In this document: positions 39,212 through 48,099 of the stretch, one piece after another
Layout: every line of letters starts with the position of its first letter
Position numbering within the stretch: position 1 is the first letter of the stretch
Translations under genes and position numbers: made by a program
The notes under the pieces: generated by a model
Told to the model about the DNA's origin: nothing
The model's input: only the letters and a program-made list of their open reading frames with translations
Database searches by the model: none
NCBI RefSeq assembly: GCF_001624695.1
Contig: NZ_JSEP01000001.1
Coordinates: 430,079-494,078 of the forward strand
Length of the DNA stretch: 64,000 bases
From: Labrenzia sp. OB1
Lineage (GTDB): Bacteria > Pseudomonadota > Alphaproteobacteria > Rhizobiales > Stappiaceae
Reading direction: 5' to 3'

Positions 39212-40183
39212 TCACAGATTCAGCTGATAGGTGGCAGGCACGTAGCGAAAACCGTCGCCTTCCTGCGCCACATATCCGACGGCCGGGAACGGCATGTGAT
39301 AGCCGACGAACGGAAGCTTGTCGCCGGCCAGCATGCCGAAGACCGATCTGCGTGTGGAGGCCGCGGCCTCCTTGTCCATGTCGAACCTGACTTCCCAGTC
39401 CGGATAGGCCAGCGACCAGACAAAATGGTTCGCGGTATCGGCTGTCAGGACAAGCTGCTTGCCGCCGCTTTCGATCATATAGATCATGTGACCGGGCGTA
39501 TGGCCTGACGCGGACATCGCCGTTATTCCCGAAGTGACAGCACCGCCGTCATTCAGGAAGGTCATCTTCTCGGCCAGCGGTTTGACATGCGATGCCATCA
39601 GCTTGGTGACACCATTGGCTTCCGCATCCATCGCCGCCCAGAAATCGTATTCCTTCTGGCCGGTCACGTAGCGCGCGTTGGCAAAAGCGGGTGCGCCGCC
39701 TTCCATGAGCCCTCCGATGTGATCGGGGTGCATGTGCGTCAGCACCACCACATCGACCTGTTCGGGCGTATACCCGGCACTTTCCAGCGCGGCGCGCATG
39801 TTGCCGCGTCCGGGACGCGCACCTTCGCCGTTGCCGGTGTCGAACAGGATCAATTCGCTGCCCGTATTGATAAGCGTCGGCGTGAAGCTGATCTGAAACG
39901 AATCACTTGGGATGAAGTTCTCCGCGGACGCGGCCGAGAACGTATCGGCCTCAACATTCATGGCGAAGGTTTTCTGCGGGTCCTGAAGGATCACCGCGCC
40001 ATCCAGAAGCGTGTTCACCTCGAAATCGCCAACCGGATAGCGCGCCACCGGCGCTGAAAGAGCTTCCTGCTTCGGCGCGGCCGCATGTGCTGGCAAGGTT
40101 GCCGCCATGCCTGCCCCGGCAATCGCGCCACCAGCCCCCAGGAGCGCCGCGCGGCGTGTCAGTTCAACTCTTATCTCGCTCAT
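39212..40183 (-). CDS. Tat-exported metallo-beta-lactamase-fold hydrolase
   Basis: 323 aa. Residues 1-35 form a twin-arginine-type signal (ELTRRAALLGAGGAIAGAG ending near AHA-AAP), so it is exported folded. The catalytic MBL motif HMHPDHIGG near residue 154 and later His residues (SASGHTPGH near 230, TADTANH near 250) should bind two metal ions. The layout resembles the lactonase/methyl parathion hydrolase group, but the substrate is unknown; a quorum-quenching lactonase is one possibility. It converges on ctrA with a shared terminator between. Confidence 0.85.
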   Translation of the reverse strand: MSEIRVELTRRAALLGAGGAIAGAGMAATLPAHAAAPKQEALSAPVARYPVGDFEVNTLLDGAVILQDPQKTFAMNVEADTFSAASAENFIPSDSFQISFTPTLINTGSELILFDTGNGEGARPGRGNMRAALESAGYTPEQVDVVVLTHMHPDHIGGLMEGGAPAFANARYVTGQKEYDFWAAMDAEANGVTKLMASHVKPLAEKMTFLNDGGAVTSGITAMSASGHTPGHMIYMIESGGKQLVLTADTANHFVWSLAYPDWEVRFDMDKEAAASTRRSVFGMLAGDKLPFVGYHMPFPAVGYVAQEGDGFRYVPATYQLNL

Positions 40184-40410
40184 TTTCCCACTTTCTGCTC
40201 ATGCGGATGCTTCCCCGGCTCTCTGGAAGAAACCCGTGCTTTCAAAGAACCGAAACGTATCCTCAAGAAGATGGAAAGCCTGGCTCGACAGGCAAGTGGG
40301 GCAGCAGCCGGTGCAATCAGAGATAGCCGAACGCGAGATTTTCACGAATGATCAGAATAGCTTACCCGAGAAGACGGCGACAGGCTACCTGGTCACGATC
40401 GCGTGAAAAT

Positions 40411-40437
40411 AAAAAAAGGCGGCACCAGCCGCCTTTT
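40411..40437 (-). terminator. Intrinsic terminator of the che operon
   Basis: Arms AAAAGGCGGC (40414-40423) and GCCGCCTTTT (40428-40437), loop ACCA. On the minus strand a run of seven T follows. It begins 25 bp after the cheR stop. Confidence 0.92.
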
Positions 40438-40461
40438 GTCTTTTTCTCGGGAGCGAAGGGA

Positions 40462-41346
40462 CTACCTCCGCAGTCCGACCGCACCACCGGCAACCAACCG
40501 CACGCCAGAACCCGATCCGGTTGCCGACTGGGCCGCCGCTTTCTTCTGGAACAGACCACGCTTGCCCGGAACCGGCTTGAACGCCTCGGTCAGACCGACG
40601 ACTGTCTCAGCCGCCCCCAGGACCAGATATCCATCCTCCGGAACCGATTTCGCTAACCGCGCCAGGATATCCGACTTGGTGGCCTGATCGAAATAGATCA
40701 GTACGTTGCGGCAGAATACGATGTCGAACTCACCCAATTGGGAGAAGCTGTCCAGCAGATTGAGCTTTTTCCACTCGATCATTGACCGCAAACCGGCATC
40801 GATCTGCCACATCTCGCCCTTCTGTTCGAAATATTTCAGCAGCAGCTGGATCGGCAGACCGCGCTGTACCTCGAACTGGCTGTATAAACCGGCTTTCGCC
40901 TTTTCCAGCACTTCAAGGGAAAGGTCGGTCCCCAGGATCCGCGTCCTCCAGCCCGGCATCTTGGCTGCCTCTTCCTTCAGGCAGATCCCGAGTGAATAGG
41001 GCTCCTGACCGCTGGACGCAGCCGCGCACCAGATCTTGAGCTGCTTGAAGCTGGAACGGCTTTGCAGAAGCGCCGGAAGCATGGTGTCCCGGAAGTTGTC
41101 GAACGGCGTCTTGTCGCGAAAGAAGAACGACTCATTTGTCGTCATTGCCTCGATCACGTCCGTTTCGAGCTGCCGGTTCCCGCCGCGCTTGAGGGCCTGT
41201 ATGACCGCGCTCAGGGTTTCCAGCTTCGAATTGCGCGCAACCGGCAGAAGCCGGCTTTCCACCAGATACTGCTTGTCAAGCGACAGCACCAGACCGGAGC
41301 GGGTCTTCAGAAAGTTTCTCAGAAAGTCGAACTCAACAGGGGTCAT
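40462..41346 (-). CDS. cheR: Chemotaxis protein methyltransferase CheR
   Basis: About 294 aa from ATG 41346 (MTPVEFDFLRNFL), which overlaps the cheB stop by four bases (ATGA). TTNESFFFRDKTPFDNF near 80, SAM-binding WCAAASSGQEPYSLGI near 117 and VFCRNVLIYFD near 215 are the CheR hallmarks. It methylates glutamates of chemoreceptors using S-adenosylmethionine and opposes CheB. Last gene of the operon. The C-terminal 40 residues (rich in Ala, Gly and Lys) extend past the catalytic fold and are probably flexible. Confidence 0.95.
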   Translation of the reverse strand: MTPVEFDFLRNFLKTRSGLVLSLDKQYLVESRLLPVARNSKLETLSAVIQALKRGGNRQLETDVIEAMTTNESFFFRDKTPFDNFRDTMLPALLQSRSSFKQLKIWCAAASSGQEPYSLGICLKEEAAKMPGWRTRILGTDLSLEVLEKAKAGLYSQFEVQRGLPIQLLLKYFEQKGEMWQIDAGLRSMIEWKKLNLLDSFSQLGEFDIVFCRNVLIYFDQATKSDILARLAKSVPEDGYLVLGAAETVVGLTEAFKPVPGKRGLFQKKAAAQSATGSGSGVRLVAGGAVGLRR

Positions 41347-42557
41347 CTCGTATTCCCCTTCAATACGCGTCCGATTTTCGGCCCGATATCTTTCAATGGC
41401 AGTATATCGCTGCACATTCCTGTTTGCGCGGCTGCACCAGGCATACCCCAGACGACGCTGGTTGCCTCGTCTTGCGTGATGACGCTGCCACCACCTTTGG
41501 TGATGGTTTTGACACCCTCCGCACCGTCGTGACCCATTCCGGTCAGAATGACCCCGAGACACGCGGACCCGTAAGCTTTGGCCACGCTGTCGAACAGCGG
41601 ATCGACGGCAGGTTTGCAGAAGTTCACCGGAGCTCCGTCGGTCAAGCGAATCTTCACATCGCCGCCGTCTTTTTCCAGGATCATGTGCTTGCCGCCAGGC
41701 GCCACATAGATGGTGCCCGCCTGAAGAACGTCACCGTCCTCGCCTTCCTTCGAAGGACGCAGGGCAGCTTTGCCGAGGTGCTCGGCAAGAATCGCGGTGA
41801 AAGTCGGCGGCATATGCTGCGTGACGACAACCGGCACTTCATTCATTGACGTACCTACTTCCTTCATCACTTCCTGCAGAGCCTGAGGTCCGCCGGTTGA
41901 CGAGCCAATGGCCAGTATCCTCGGCCGGGCCGAAGAATAGGGCCGTGTCTGGAGCGTCTTCGCTGCGGCGGCAGCCGGCTGTGCGGCGCCACGGAAGCTT
42001 GCCCGCGTATCTGTCGTCGGCCGCGGTGTGACCGGCGCTGCCGGATGCGAGACCTGCCCTGCGCTGGTTGCGGCGCGCATCGTGCGTACCGGGCCCCGCA
42101 TCCGCTGGGCCCGTGCTCCGAGCGCCTTGACCTTTTCCACGAGTTCGCGACGGAAATCGACCGATGTCGTCACCTCGGAAGTGGATTCCGGCTTGGGCAC
42201 ATAATCGGACGCACCCAGAGACAGGGCCTTTAGGCTGACTTCCGCATTCCGGCGGGTCAGCGTCGACGCCATGATAACGATGAGGTCGCGTTTCTTGGCC
42301 AGCATAAGCGGCAACGCGGTCATGCCGTCCATTTCCGGCATTTCGATATCGAGCACGACCACATCCGGATCGCTTTTTTCGATATCTTCCACCGCCAGTT
42401 TGCCGTTTCTGTGCGACCCGACAACCTTGAGATCCTTGTCCTCTCCAAGCCACCGTGTCAGCAGGCCGCGGATCACCACGGCGTCATCGACCACCATCAC
42501 CTTGATAGGATCGCTGCCGATGCTGGCGCCGGCAGAAATTCTTTGCGCAAATGCCAT
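41343..42557 (-). CDS. cheB: Chemotaxis methylesterase/response regulator CheB
   Basis: 404 aa. Receiver domain at about 18-135 with Asp in VVVLDIEMPEMDGMTALPLM; a 70-residue Ala/Pro/Thr-rich linker; methylesterase domain from about 215 with the Ser nucleophile in AIGSSTGGPQAL, the His in VTQHMPP and the Asp in GMGHDGAEGV. It removes methyl groups from chemoreceptors when phosphorylated by CheA. It starts 20 bp after cheY. The linker is longer than in E. coli CheB (349 aa), as in many alphaproteobacteria. Confidence 0.96.
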   Translation of the reverse strand: MAFAQRISAGASIGSDPIKVMVVDDAVVIRGLLTRWLGEDKDLKVVGSHRNGKLAVEDIEKSDPDVVVLDIEMPEMDGMTALPLMLAKKRDLIVIMASTLTRRNAEVSLKALSLGASDYVPKPESTSEVTTSVDFRRELVEKVKALGARAQRMRGPVRTMRAATSAGQVSHPAAPVTPRPTTDTRASFRGAAQPAAAAAKTLQTRPYSSARPRILAIGSSTGGPQALQEVMKEVGTSMNEVPVVVTQHMPPTFTAILAEHLGKAALRPSKEGEDGDVLQAGTIYVAPGGKHMILEKDGGDVKIRLTDGAPVNFCKPAVDPLFDSVAKAYGSACLGVILTGMGHDGAEGVKTITKGGGSVITQDEATSVVWGMPGAAAQTGMCSDILPLKDIGPKIGRVLKGNTR

Positions 42558-42577
42558 TGAGATCGCCCAACTGGAGA

Positions 42578-42943
42578 CTAGATAAGACCAACTTCCTGAA
42601 ACTTGGCTTCGACGATTTCCCGGTCGAAGGGTTTCATGATGTATTCGTTGGCACCTGCCCGAATGGCCCGGGCGATGTGCGCCACGTCGTTTTCTGTCGT
42701 GCAGAAAACGACGACGGGGCTTTCACCTCCGTCTTCGGCCCTCAGGCTGGTCAGAAATTCCAGACCGTCCATGACCGGCATGTTCCAGTCCAGAAGGATC
42801 GCGTCGGGCATGGTTTTCCTGCATTCATCGAGAGCCTGCTGGCCGTCTTCGGCTTCGGTGATCTCGAACTGCAGATCCTCAAGGATCCGACGGGCGACCT
42901 TACGGATAACGCTTGAGTCATCGACTACAAGGCACTGTTTCAT
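42578..42943 (-). CDS. cheY: Chemotaxis response regulator CheY
   Basis: 121-aa stand-alone receiver (ATG 42943, MKQCLVVDDSSVIRKVARR), chosen because GGAG lies upstream and the domain begins at once. Acidic pair DD near residue 8, phosphoacceptor Asp in AILLDWNMPVMDGLEF near 53 and Lys in YIMKPFDRE near 103. When phosphorylated by CheA it should control the flagellar motor or act as a phosphate sink. It lies between cheW and cheB. A receiver is also fused to CheA, so two receivers compete for the same kinase. Confidence 0.95.
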   Translation of the reverse strand: MKQCLVVDDSSVIRKVARRILEDLQFEITEAEDGQQALDECRKTMPDAILLDWNMPVMDGLEFLTSLRAEDGGESPVVVFCTTENDVAHIARAIRAGANEYIMKPFDREIVEAKFQEVGLI

Positions 42944-42980
42944 CAGGCGTAACTCCAATCGAGGGCCGCTTCCGGCCTGC

Positions 42981-43472
42981 TTATGCCGCAACCATGGGTT
43001 CTGTGAACATGGAACCGAGAAGGCGGTCGACGTCCAGAATCACCATCAGCTTGCCATCCAGACGATGCACACCGCCTGAAATTTCCGCCCAGCGGCGATC
43101 CAGGTTTGACGGGTTTGGCTCTTCCGAAGAGGACGACAATGTCAGAACTTCTCCGACAGTATCGATGACCAGACCGTAGCTCTCTTGCTTGTATTCAATT
43201 CCGACAGCCATCATCTGCCCGTCCTTCAGAGGAGGCAGGTGGAGACGGCGCCGCATGTTGATCGCGGTGACGATGCGTCCGCGCAAGTTCAACACGCCCT
43301 GAACTTCAGGAGCGGACATCGGCACGCGGGTCACGCTTTCGGGCACGAACACGTCATGGACCTGGGAGATCGGGAGGCCGAAGAGCTGGCCTCCGATCAC
43401 GACAGTCACATACTGGATCATGTCATCGGCAGCATTTTGATCCGCGTTGAGTTTGTGTTCCATCACATTCAT
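42981..43472 (-). CDS. cheW: Chemotaxis coupling protein CheW
   Basis: 163 aa. CheW domain at about 20-155 with typical patterns GLPISQVHDVFVPESVTRVP, VQGVLNLRGRIVTAINMRRR and YGLVIDTVGEVLTLSSS. It couples CheA to transmembrane chemoreceptors in the signalling array. Its start overlaps the cheA stop by four bases (ATGA), showing translational coupling that would keep the stoichiometry of the core complex. It is slightly longer at the N terminus than E. coli CheW. Confidence 0.95.
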   Translation of the reverse strand: MNVMEHKLNADQNAADDMIQYVTVVIGGQLFGLPISQVHDVFVPESVTRVPMSAPEVQGVLNLRGRIVTAINMRRRLHLPPLKDGQMMAVGIEYKQESYGLVIDTVGEVLTLSSSSEEPNPSNLDRRWAEISGGVHRLDGKLMVILDVDRLLGSMFTEPMVAA

Positions 43473-46264
43473 GCTGCAGCTCCCATTTCACCGGAGAAGA
43501 CATCTTTCAGAGCGGCGATCAGGCCCGGACGGTCGAACTTCGCGACATAGTCGTCAAAGCCCGCCTGGCGGCCACGTTCGATCGAAGCGGGTGTGACCAT
43601 CGATGACAGCGCGAGGATCGGAATTTGGCGGAACCGCGGATCGCGGCGCAGCGATTCACAGAACTCGAACCCGTTGATCTCCGGCATTTCGATGTCGCTG
43701 ACGATCGCATGGAACGTGTCGCCGTTTTCCAGAAGGTCCAGAGCCTGCTGCGGACCGATACAGGTGGTCACGTCGTAACCGGCGGCTTTCAGCACCGGCG
43801 TCAGCATGTTGCGGAAGAAGGACGAGTCGTCGACGAAGAGTACCTTTTTCGTCAGGGACGCGATGTCCATTTCCTTGCGCATGAACCAGTCTTCGAATGC
43901 CTGAGGCAGATAGAAGCCCAGATCGATGATTTCGGTCGCCCGTTCCTTGACGATGGCAGAGCCGAGAACACCGGGCCGTTCCGACCCGACTTCGATATTC
44001 ATGCGGTCCTCGACGATATCGACGATCTCGTCGACCACGAGGCCCATTGAACGACCGGCATCGGAGAAGACCAGCATGGGCTGCGTGCCTTCGATTTTGT
44101 GGCGGTCGCCCTCGTTGACATAGACGAGCGGCATGAGCGCTCCGCGGTACTGGACGAGATCGCGTCCGTTGGACCGCTCGATTTTCGATACCTCGAATTC
44201 CTCCAGGCGCGTGACCAGCGAAAGCGGCACGGCTTTCGGTTCCGGTGCACCTGCGCGGAACAGCAGAAGCGAGATCGAACTTTGTCCGGAAGTCGCCTTG
44301 CCCTGCAGACTTTCCTGTTCGTCTTCCTCGTTTTCCGCGACCGAGCTGGATGCGTGGCTCGCCATGGCACTGGCAATGCCGTTCGGATCGATGATCATGA
44401 TAACCGAGCCGTCACCCAAAATGGTGTTTCCGGAGAACATGCCGAGATTGCGCAGCATGGTCGACATCGGCTTGACCACGATTTCTTCCGTATGGAAGAC
44501 ACCGTCTACGACAACACCGAATGTCTGGCTGCCGACCTGCATGACGACAATGAAACCGTTGTCCGATTCGATTGCCTCTTCCTCGTGCTCGCCTTCGTAG
44601 ATACCGAGCAGTTGGGAGAGGGGCACCAGCGGCAGCAGTTTGTTGCGCAGGCGCAGGACCGGAGTGTTCTTGATCCGCTCGATCCTGTGTTCCGAATTGG
44701 TCTGAACACGCACCAGTTCGACAACCGAAAGCTGGGGGATCGCGAACCGGTCGCCGCCGGCTTCGACGATCAGCGTCGAAACGATGGCCAGCGTCAGCGG
44801 GATCTTGATGATGAAGCTCGAACCCTTGCCCGGCGCCGAGCGCAGATCGACCGTACCGCCGATCAGTTCGATATTGTTCCGCACCACGTCCATGCCGACA
44901 CCGCGGCCGGACACGCTGGTCACCTGGGCGGCAGTGGAGAAGCCGGCCGCAAAGATGAACTTGTGGATCTGGGCGTCCGTCATCTTCTCGACGTCGGCTT
45001 CCGTGGCCAGGCCACGCTCCACAACCTTTGACTTCACCTTCTCGACATCGATGCCTGCGCCATCGTCGCGGACTTCGATGATGATGTGGCCACCTTCGTG
45101 ATACGCGGCGAGGGTGATCGTACCCTTGTCTGCCTTGCCGGCAGCGCGACGCGCCTCGGGACCTTCAAGCCCATGGTCGGCGGAGTTCCGGACCATGTGG
45201 GTGAGCGGATCCTTGATCATCTCAAGGACCTGGCGGTCCAGTTCGGTATCCGCACCGATCATTTCAAGTTCGATCGGCTTCTCAAGTTCCTGGCTGAGGT
45301 CACGAACGATACGCGGCAGCTTCTGCCACGCATTGCCGATCGGCTGCATCCGGGTCGCCATGACGCCTTCCTGCAACTCGGCAGTTACATTGGAAAGGCG
45401 CTGAAGCGGTACCTTGAATTCGCTGTCTTCGTGACGGCGCACGATTTCCAGAAGCTGGTTGCGGGTCAGAACCAGCTCGGACACCATCGTCATCAGATGT
45501 TCGAGTGTATCGACCGCGACGCGAATGCTCTTGTTGGAAACTCCGCCGCCGGAGGCCTTCTTCTCGGTGTTCTCGCTGTCGGGTTTTTTCGGCGCCGGAG
45601 CCTTCGCTTCGCTCTTCACTTCAGCAGCAGGCTCAGGCGCGGGTTCTTCCACCGGCTCAGGCTTTTCAGCCTCTGCGGCAGCTTCCGGCGCTTGAGAAAC
45701 TTCCTCTTCGGCAGTTTCGACTTCGATTTCCGTTTCGCGGAACGCCCGCTCCAGTTCGTCGAGCGAAACCTCACCGGGACGCAGGGCCCGTTCGATTTCC
45801 TGTTCGGCAGCAGCAGGAGCTTCAGCTTCCGCCGGAGCTGCTTCAGCAACCTCCGCTTCGGCGCTTTCGCCGGCCATAGCGGCATCCGCCTTGGCTGACA
45901 TCGCTTCGAGCTTGGAGATCAGTTCGCTGTCATCACCGGCAGGTTCGTCACCTTCACCGGCCTCAAGCTCACCGAGAATGGCCTTGATCTGGTCGATCGA
46001 GATCAGAATGAGCGACACGGCTTCCTGAGTGACGGGCGCGCCGTCACGAAACTTGCCCATGAGCGTTTCCGCAGCATGTGCAATCCCTTCAAGCCTTGGA
46101 AGGCCCAGGAATCCGCAGGTGCCCTTGATCGTATGCACCAGACGGAAAATGTTATCTAGAATCGTAGCGTTGTTGGGTTCCTGCTCGAACTTTACGAGCT
46201 CTACGTCAACAACATCGAGACTTTCATTGGTCTCGGTAATAAATTCCCTGAGGAGGTCATCCAT
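43469..46264 (-). CDS. cheA: Hybrid chemotaxis histidine kinase CheA with C-terminal receiver
   Basis: 931 aa, far longer than E. coli CheA (654). Order: HPt with His44 (LVHTIKGTCGFLG); an Ala/Glu-rich linker at 135-240; dimerisation and kinase domains from about 245 (TMVSELVLTRNQLLEIVRRH; DHGLEGPEARRAAGK; GRGVGMDVVRNNIELIGG); a first CheW-like domain near 500-630; a second, degenerate CheW-like domain near 665-790; and a receiver at about 808-931 with Asp in AIVSDIEMPEINGFE. It autophosphorylates on signals from receptors and passes phosphate to CheY and CheB. The fused receiver may be a phosphate sink. First gene of cheAWYBR. Confidence 0.96.
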   Translation of the reverse strand: MDDLLREFITETNESLDVVDVELVKFEQEPNNATILDNIFRLVHTIKGTCGFLGLPRLEGIAHAAETLMGKFRDGAPVTQEAVSLILISIDQIKAILGELEAGEGDEPAGDDSELISKLEAMSAKADAAMAGESAEAEVAEAAPAEAEAPAAAEQEIERALRPGEVSLDELERAFRETEIEVETAEEEVSQAPEAAAEAEKPEPVEEPAPEPAAEVKSEAKAPAPKKPDSENTEKKASGGGVSNKSIRVAVDTLEHLMTMVSELVLTRNQLLEIVRRHEDSEFKVPLQRLSNVTAELQEGVMATRMQPIGNAWQKLPRIVRDLSQELEKPIELEMIGADTELDRQVLEMIKDPLTHMVRNSADHGLEGPEARRAAGKADKGTITLAAYHEGGHIIIEVRDDGAGIDVEKVKSKVVERGLATEADVEKMTDAQIHKFIFAAGFSTAAQVTSVSGRGVGMDVVRNNIELIGGTVDLRSAPGKGSSFIIKIPLTLAIVSTLIVEAGGDRFAIPQLSVVELVRVQTNSEHRIERIKNTPVLRLRNKLLPLVPLSQLLGIYEGEHEEEAIESDNGFIVVMQVGSQTFGVVVDGVFHTEEIVVKPMSTMLRNLGMFSGNTILGDGSVIMIIDPNGIASAMASHASSSVAENEEDEQESLQGKATSGQSSISLLLFRAGAPEPKAVPLSLVTRLEEFEVSKIERSNGRDLVQYRGALMPLVYVNEGDRHKIEGTQPMLVFSDAGRSMGLVVDEIVDIVEDRMNIEVGSERPGVLGSAIVKERATEIIDLGFYLPQAFEDWFMRKEMDIASLTKKVLFVDDSSFFRNMLTPVLKAAGYDVTTCIGPQQALDLLENGDTFHAIVSDIEMPEINGFEFCESLRRDPRFRQIPILALSSMVTPASIERGRQAGFDDYVAKFDRPGLIAALKDVFSGEMGAAA

Positions 46265-46355
46265 TGCCCGCTCTCACCCGACTTGTTACTGGTTCCGCAT
46301 CCCGAAAAGGATGTCTGGACCGAGAAGTCCATGAGAGCAGGTTGGGGGCAAACAG

Positions 46356-46370
46356 TTAAGATACGCTGAA
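46356..46370 (+). promoter_or_regulatory. Candidate CtrA-like box upstream of cheA
   Basis: TTAA-N7-TGAA (46356-46370), one mismatch from the TTAA-N7-TTAA CtrA consensus, 92 bp upstream of the cheA start in the 133-bp gap to chpT. CtrA control of che genes is known in relatives; occupancy here is inference. Confidence 0.3.
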
Positions 46371-46397
46371 ACACGTCGAAACTTTTATTCAACATCT

Positions 46398-47042
46398 CTA
46401 TTCTGTCAAAAACGCTGTAATTTTTACCAATTCTTCTTGTTTGTCTATCGTTAATACCATGCTGGATTCACGCGCAAGCAGCAACGTGTAGATCGGCTGC
46501 ACGGAATGCGCATCAACTCTTTCCGGTTCTTCTCCGCTCAAAGTTTCCTTCATCCCGAGCGGTATGCGCGGGTTGAGACCGCTTGCATGGAGCGTGAACG
46601 ACGGCGCCTTCGGCTCGCCATCCATGGTCACCTTGATCTCTCCGCCGCGCGGAACGCATTGATTGGCGATCAGGATCAGATTGAGCAGAAGCTTGACGTA
46701 GTTCTTTGGCATGAGATGCCGGTCGATTTGCCAGGTCAGGTCGGATTTCTCATTTTCCATGAATCCGGTTGCAACAACCTGCGCGTCGCCGAGATCGATT
46801 TCCGCGCCCGCCGAACCGGCGGCTCCGAAAGCCAGCCGCGCGAACTGCAGTTTCGCCGAGGCCTGACGCGCGCTCTTGCGGATCAGGTCCATCGCAAACT
46901 CGTGCATGTCCTCGGAGCCCTCTTCGTCGAGAACCTCCAGTCCATTGGTGATTGCGCCGACAGGGCTGATGATGTCGTGGCAAACGCGGCTTGCCACCAG
47001 TGCGGCAAGGTCCAGGGACGATAGCTCTTTAAGTGCGGACAT
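46398..47042 (-). CDS. chpT: Histidine phosphotransferase ChpT
   Basis: 214 aa from ATG 47042 (MSALKELSSLDLAALVASRV). The phosphorylated His lies in SRVCHDIISPVGAITNGLE near residue 22, on a two-helix hairpin followed by a degenerate HATPase-like domain, the ChpT layout. ChpT relays phosphate from the CckA hybrid kinase to CtrA and CpdR. The gene sits upstream of cheA on the same strand, 133 bp away, and in the same 12-kb block as ctrA. An N-terminal extension to 47132 is possible but unlikely, since family members begin at this helix. Confidence 0.9.
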   Translation of the reverse strand: MSALKELSSLDLAALVASRVCHDIISPVGAITNGLEVLDEEGSEDMHEFAMDLIRKSARQASAKLQFARLAFGAAGSAGAEIDLGDAQVVATGFMENEKSDLTWQIDRHLMPKNYVKLLLNLILIANQCVPRGGEIKVTMDGEPKAPSFTLHASGLNPRIPLGMKETLSGEEPERVDAHSVQPIYTLLLARESSMVLTIDKQEELVKITAFLTE

Positions 47043-47487
47043 GACGGTATGAAGCTCTTCTTGAAAATCCCGGCAAGGACATGATTCGCGATATTCAGCT
47101 AAAGATTTACACATCCGGCAAGCCCGTGCCAAGGCGCGGTTACGGGGCGCGCGGGATCTTCCAGATGAAAGTTGTCGCTGCGGCGTCGAAAGACAGTTGT
47201 CCTGACGTCTGATGGACTGGCCCAGGGTACGGCCTCAGAAAATTGCACTTTCAGGCGTCACCCCGGTAAAGACGGGTGAGGAAAAGCCTGAAGAACCTTG
47301 CTTCTGCACGGCGCAAATGCTTCGACGCGGCTCTTCGCCGCCGCGTTGGTGTCCTTCGGATCGTTCAGAACGCGGCTGCCTCCGCCGGTGCAATTTCCAG
47401 AAAACCTGACAGGTTTCCTGCGCTTTCACGCATTGGATCCAAATCTTTTCTGAACGGCCTGAAAACAAAATTTCATCAGTCCTTTCC
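47043..47487. other. 445-bp region between chpT and the YHS-domain gene
   Basis: No convincing gene. Short frames on both strands (for example 47235-47468) lack ribosome sites and recognisable products. It holds several small dyads: GCGGC-TCTTC-GCCGC near 47334, TCACCCC/GGGTGA near 47256-47280 and AAACCT-GAC-AGGTTT at 47402-47416. One GANTC site is at 47083. The chpT promoter should be here, and the dyads leave room for a small RNA, which I cannot confirm. Confidence 0.4.
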
Positions 47488-47973
47488 CTAAGGCACAGGA
47501 ACGCAGCCGACCTTTTGCGCGTTTTCTTCGGCAGCTTTCATCAGCTGCGTGCCGTTGACCAGAAACAGGAACCGGTTGACGACGGAGTGGAAGAACACGA
47601 GCTTGTTCTCCACGATCGCGTAAATGAACGGGTTGCCGGCTGACGCGAACCCTTCGGACAGCGCATAGCCGCCACATCCGGCAAAAAGCGGTGCATAGGC
47701 CTCCGGATCGCGTTTAAAGGCGGCGAGATTGCCTTCGTTGACGAAGATCCATTCGGCACCGCCCCATTTGAACTCGTAACGGCGGTTCCCCTGGCGCGGG
47801 CGATTGTCGACGAAATAACTCAGCGGGTCATGCCCGCCGATCGCATATCCGCTGATCGTGTCGGGGACAAAAACCTGGGGACGGGCAAGACTGTCACCTG
47901 CAAAAACACACAGATGAAGCGTCAATACCAGGGAAAGACACATCCATGTCTTTTTTTCAGGCCAGCTTTTCAT
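47488..47973 (-). CDS. Secreted YHS-domain protein
   Basis: 161 aa. Hydrophobic signal segment at about 9-29 (WMCLSLVLTLHLCVFAGD), then a YHS domain (about 35-95: SGYAIGGHDPLSYFVDNRP, EFKWGGAEWIFVNEGNLAAF, PEAYAPLFAGCGGYALSEG). YHS domains of this DPLSYF/CGGYA type occur in periplasmic proteins and may bind metal; the single Cys in AGCGGYA is conserved in the group. No metal transporter adjoins it, and its role is unknown. It diverges from the eipA-like gene across 126 bp. Confidence 0.85.
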   Translation of the reverse strand: MKSWPEKKTWMCLSLVLTLHLCVFAGDSLARPQVFVPDTISGYAIGGHDPLSYFVDNRPRQGNRRYEFKWGGAEWIFVNEGNLAAFKRDPEAYAPLFAGCGGYALSEGFASAGNPFIYAIVENKLVFFHSVVNRFLFLVNGTQLMKAAEENAQKVGCVPVP

Positions 47974-48020
47974 CGATTCGGCTTATGTAAGGTGCATGGA
48001 CACATGCGAATCAGCATGAG

Positions 48021-48035
48021 GTAACGTCAGTTTAG
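48021..48035 (+). promoter_or_regulatory. Weak CtrA-like box upstream of the eipA-like gene
   Basis: GTAA-N7-TTAG (48021-48035), two mismatches from the TTAA-N7-TTAA consensus, 65 bp before the start. Relevant because Brucella eipA is activated by CtrA. GANTC sites also lie at 47975 and 48008. Low confidence. Confidence 0.2.
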
Positions 48036-48099
48036 CATCGCGGCTTCGCCAAACGGCAATTTTGAGCGCGGTCGGGTTTGTGACGAGGAGATTTTTCGA

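Noticed and set aside
47235..47420. Possible small RNA (SRP, 6S or tmRNA type) in the chpT upstream region
   Set aside because: The hairpins are short and none of the conserved core motifs of those RNAs is visible.
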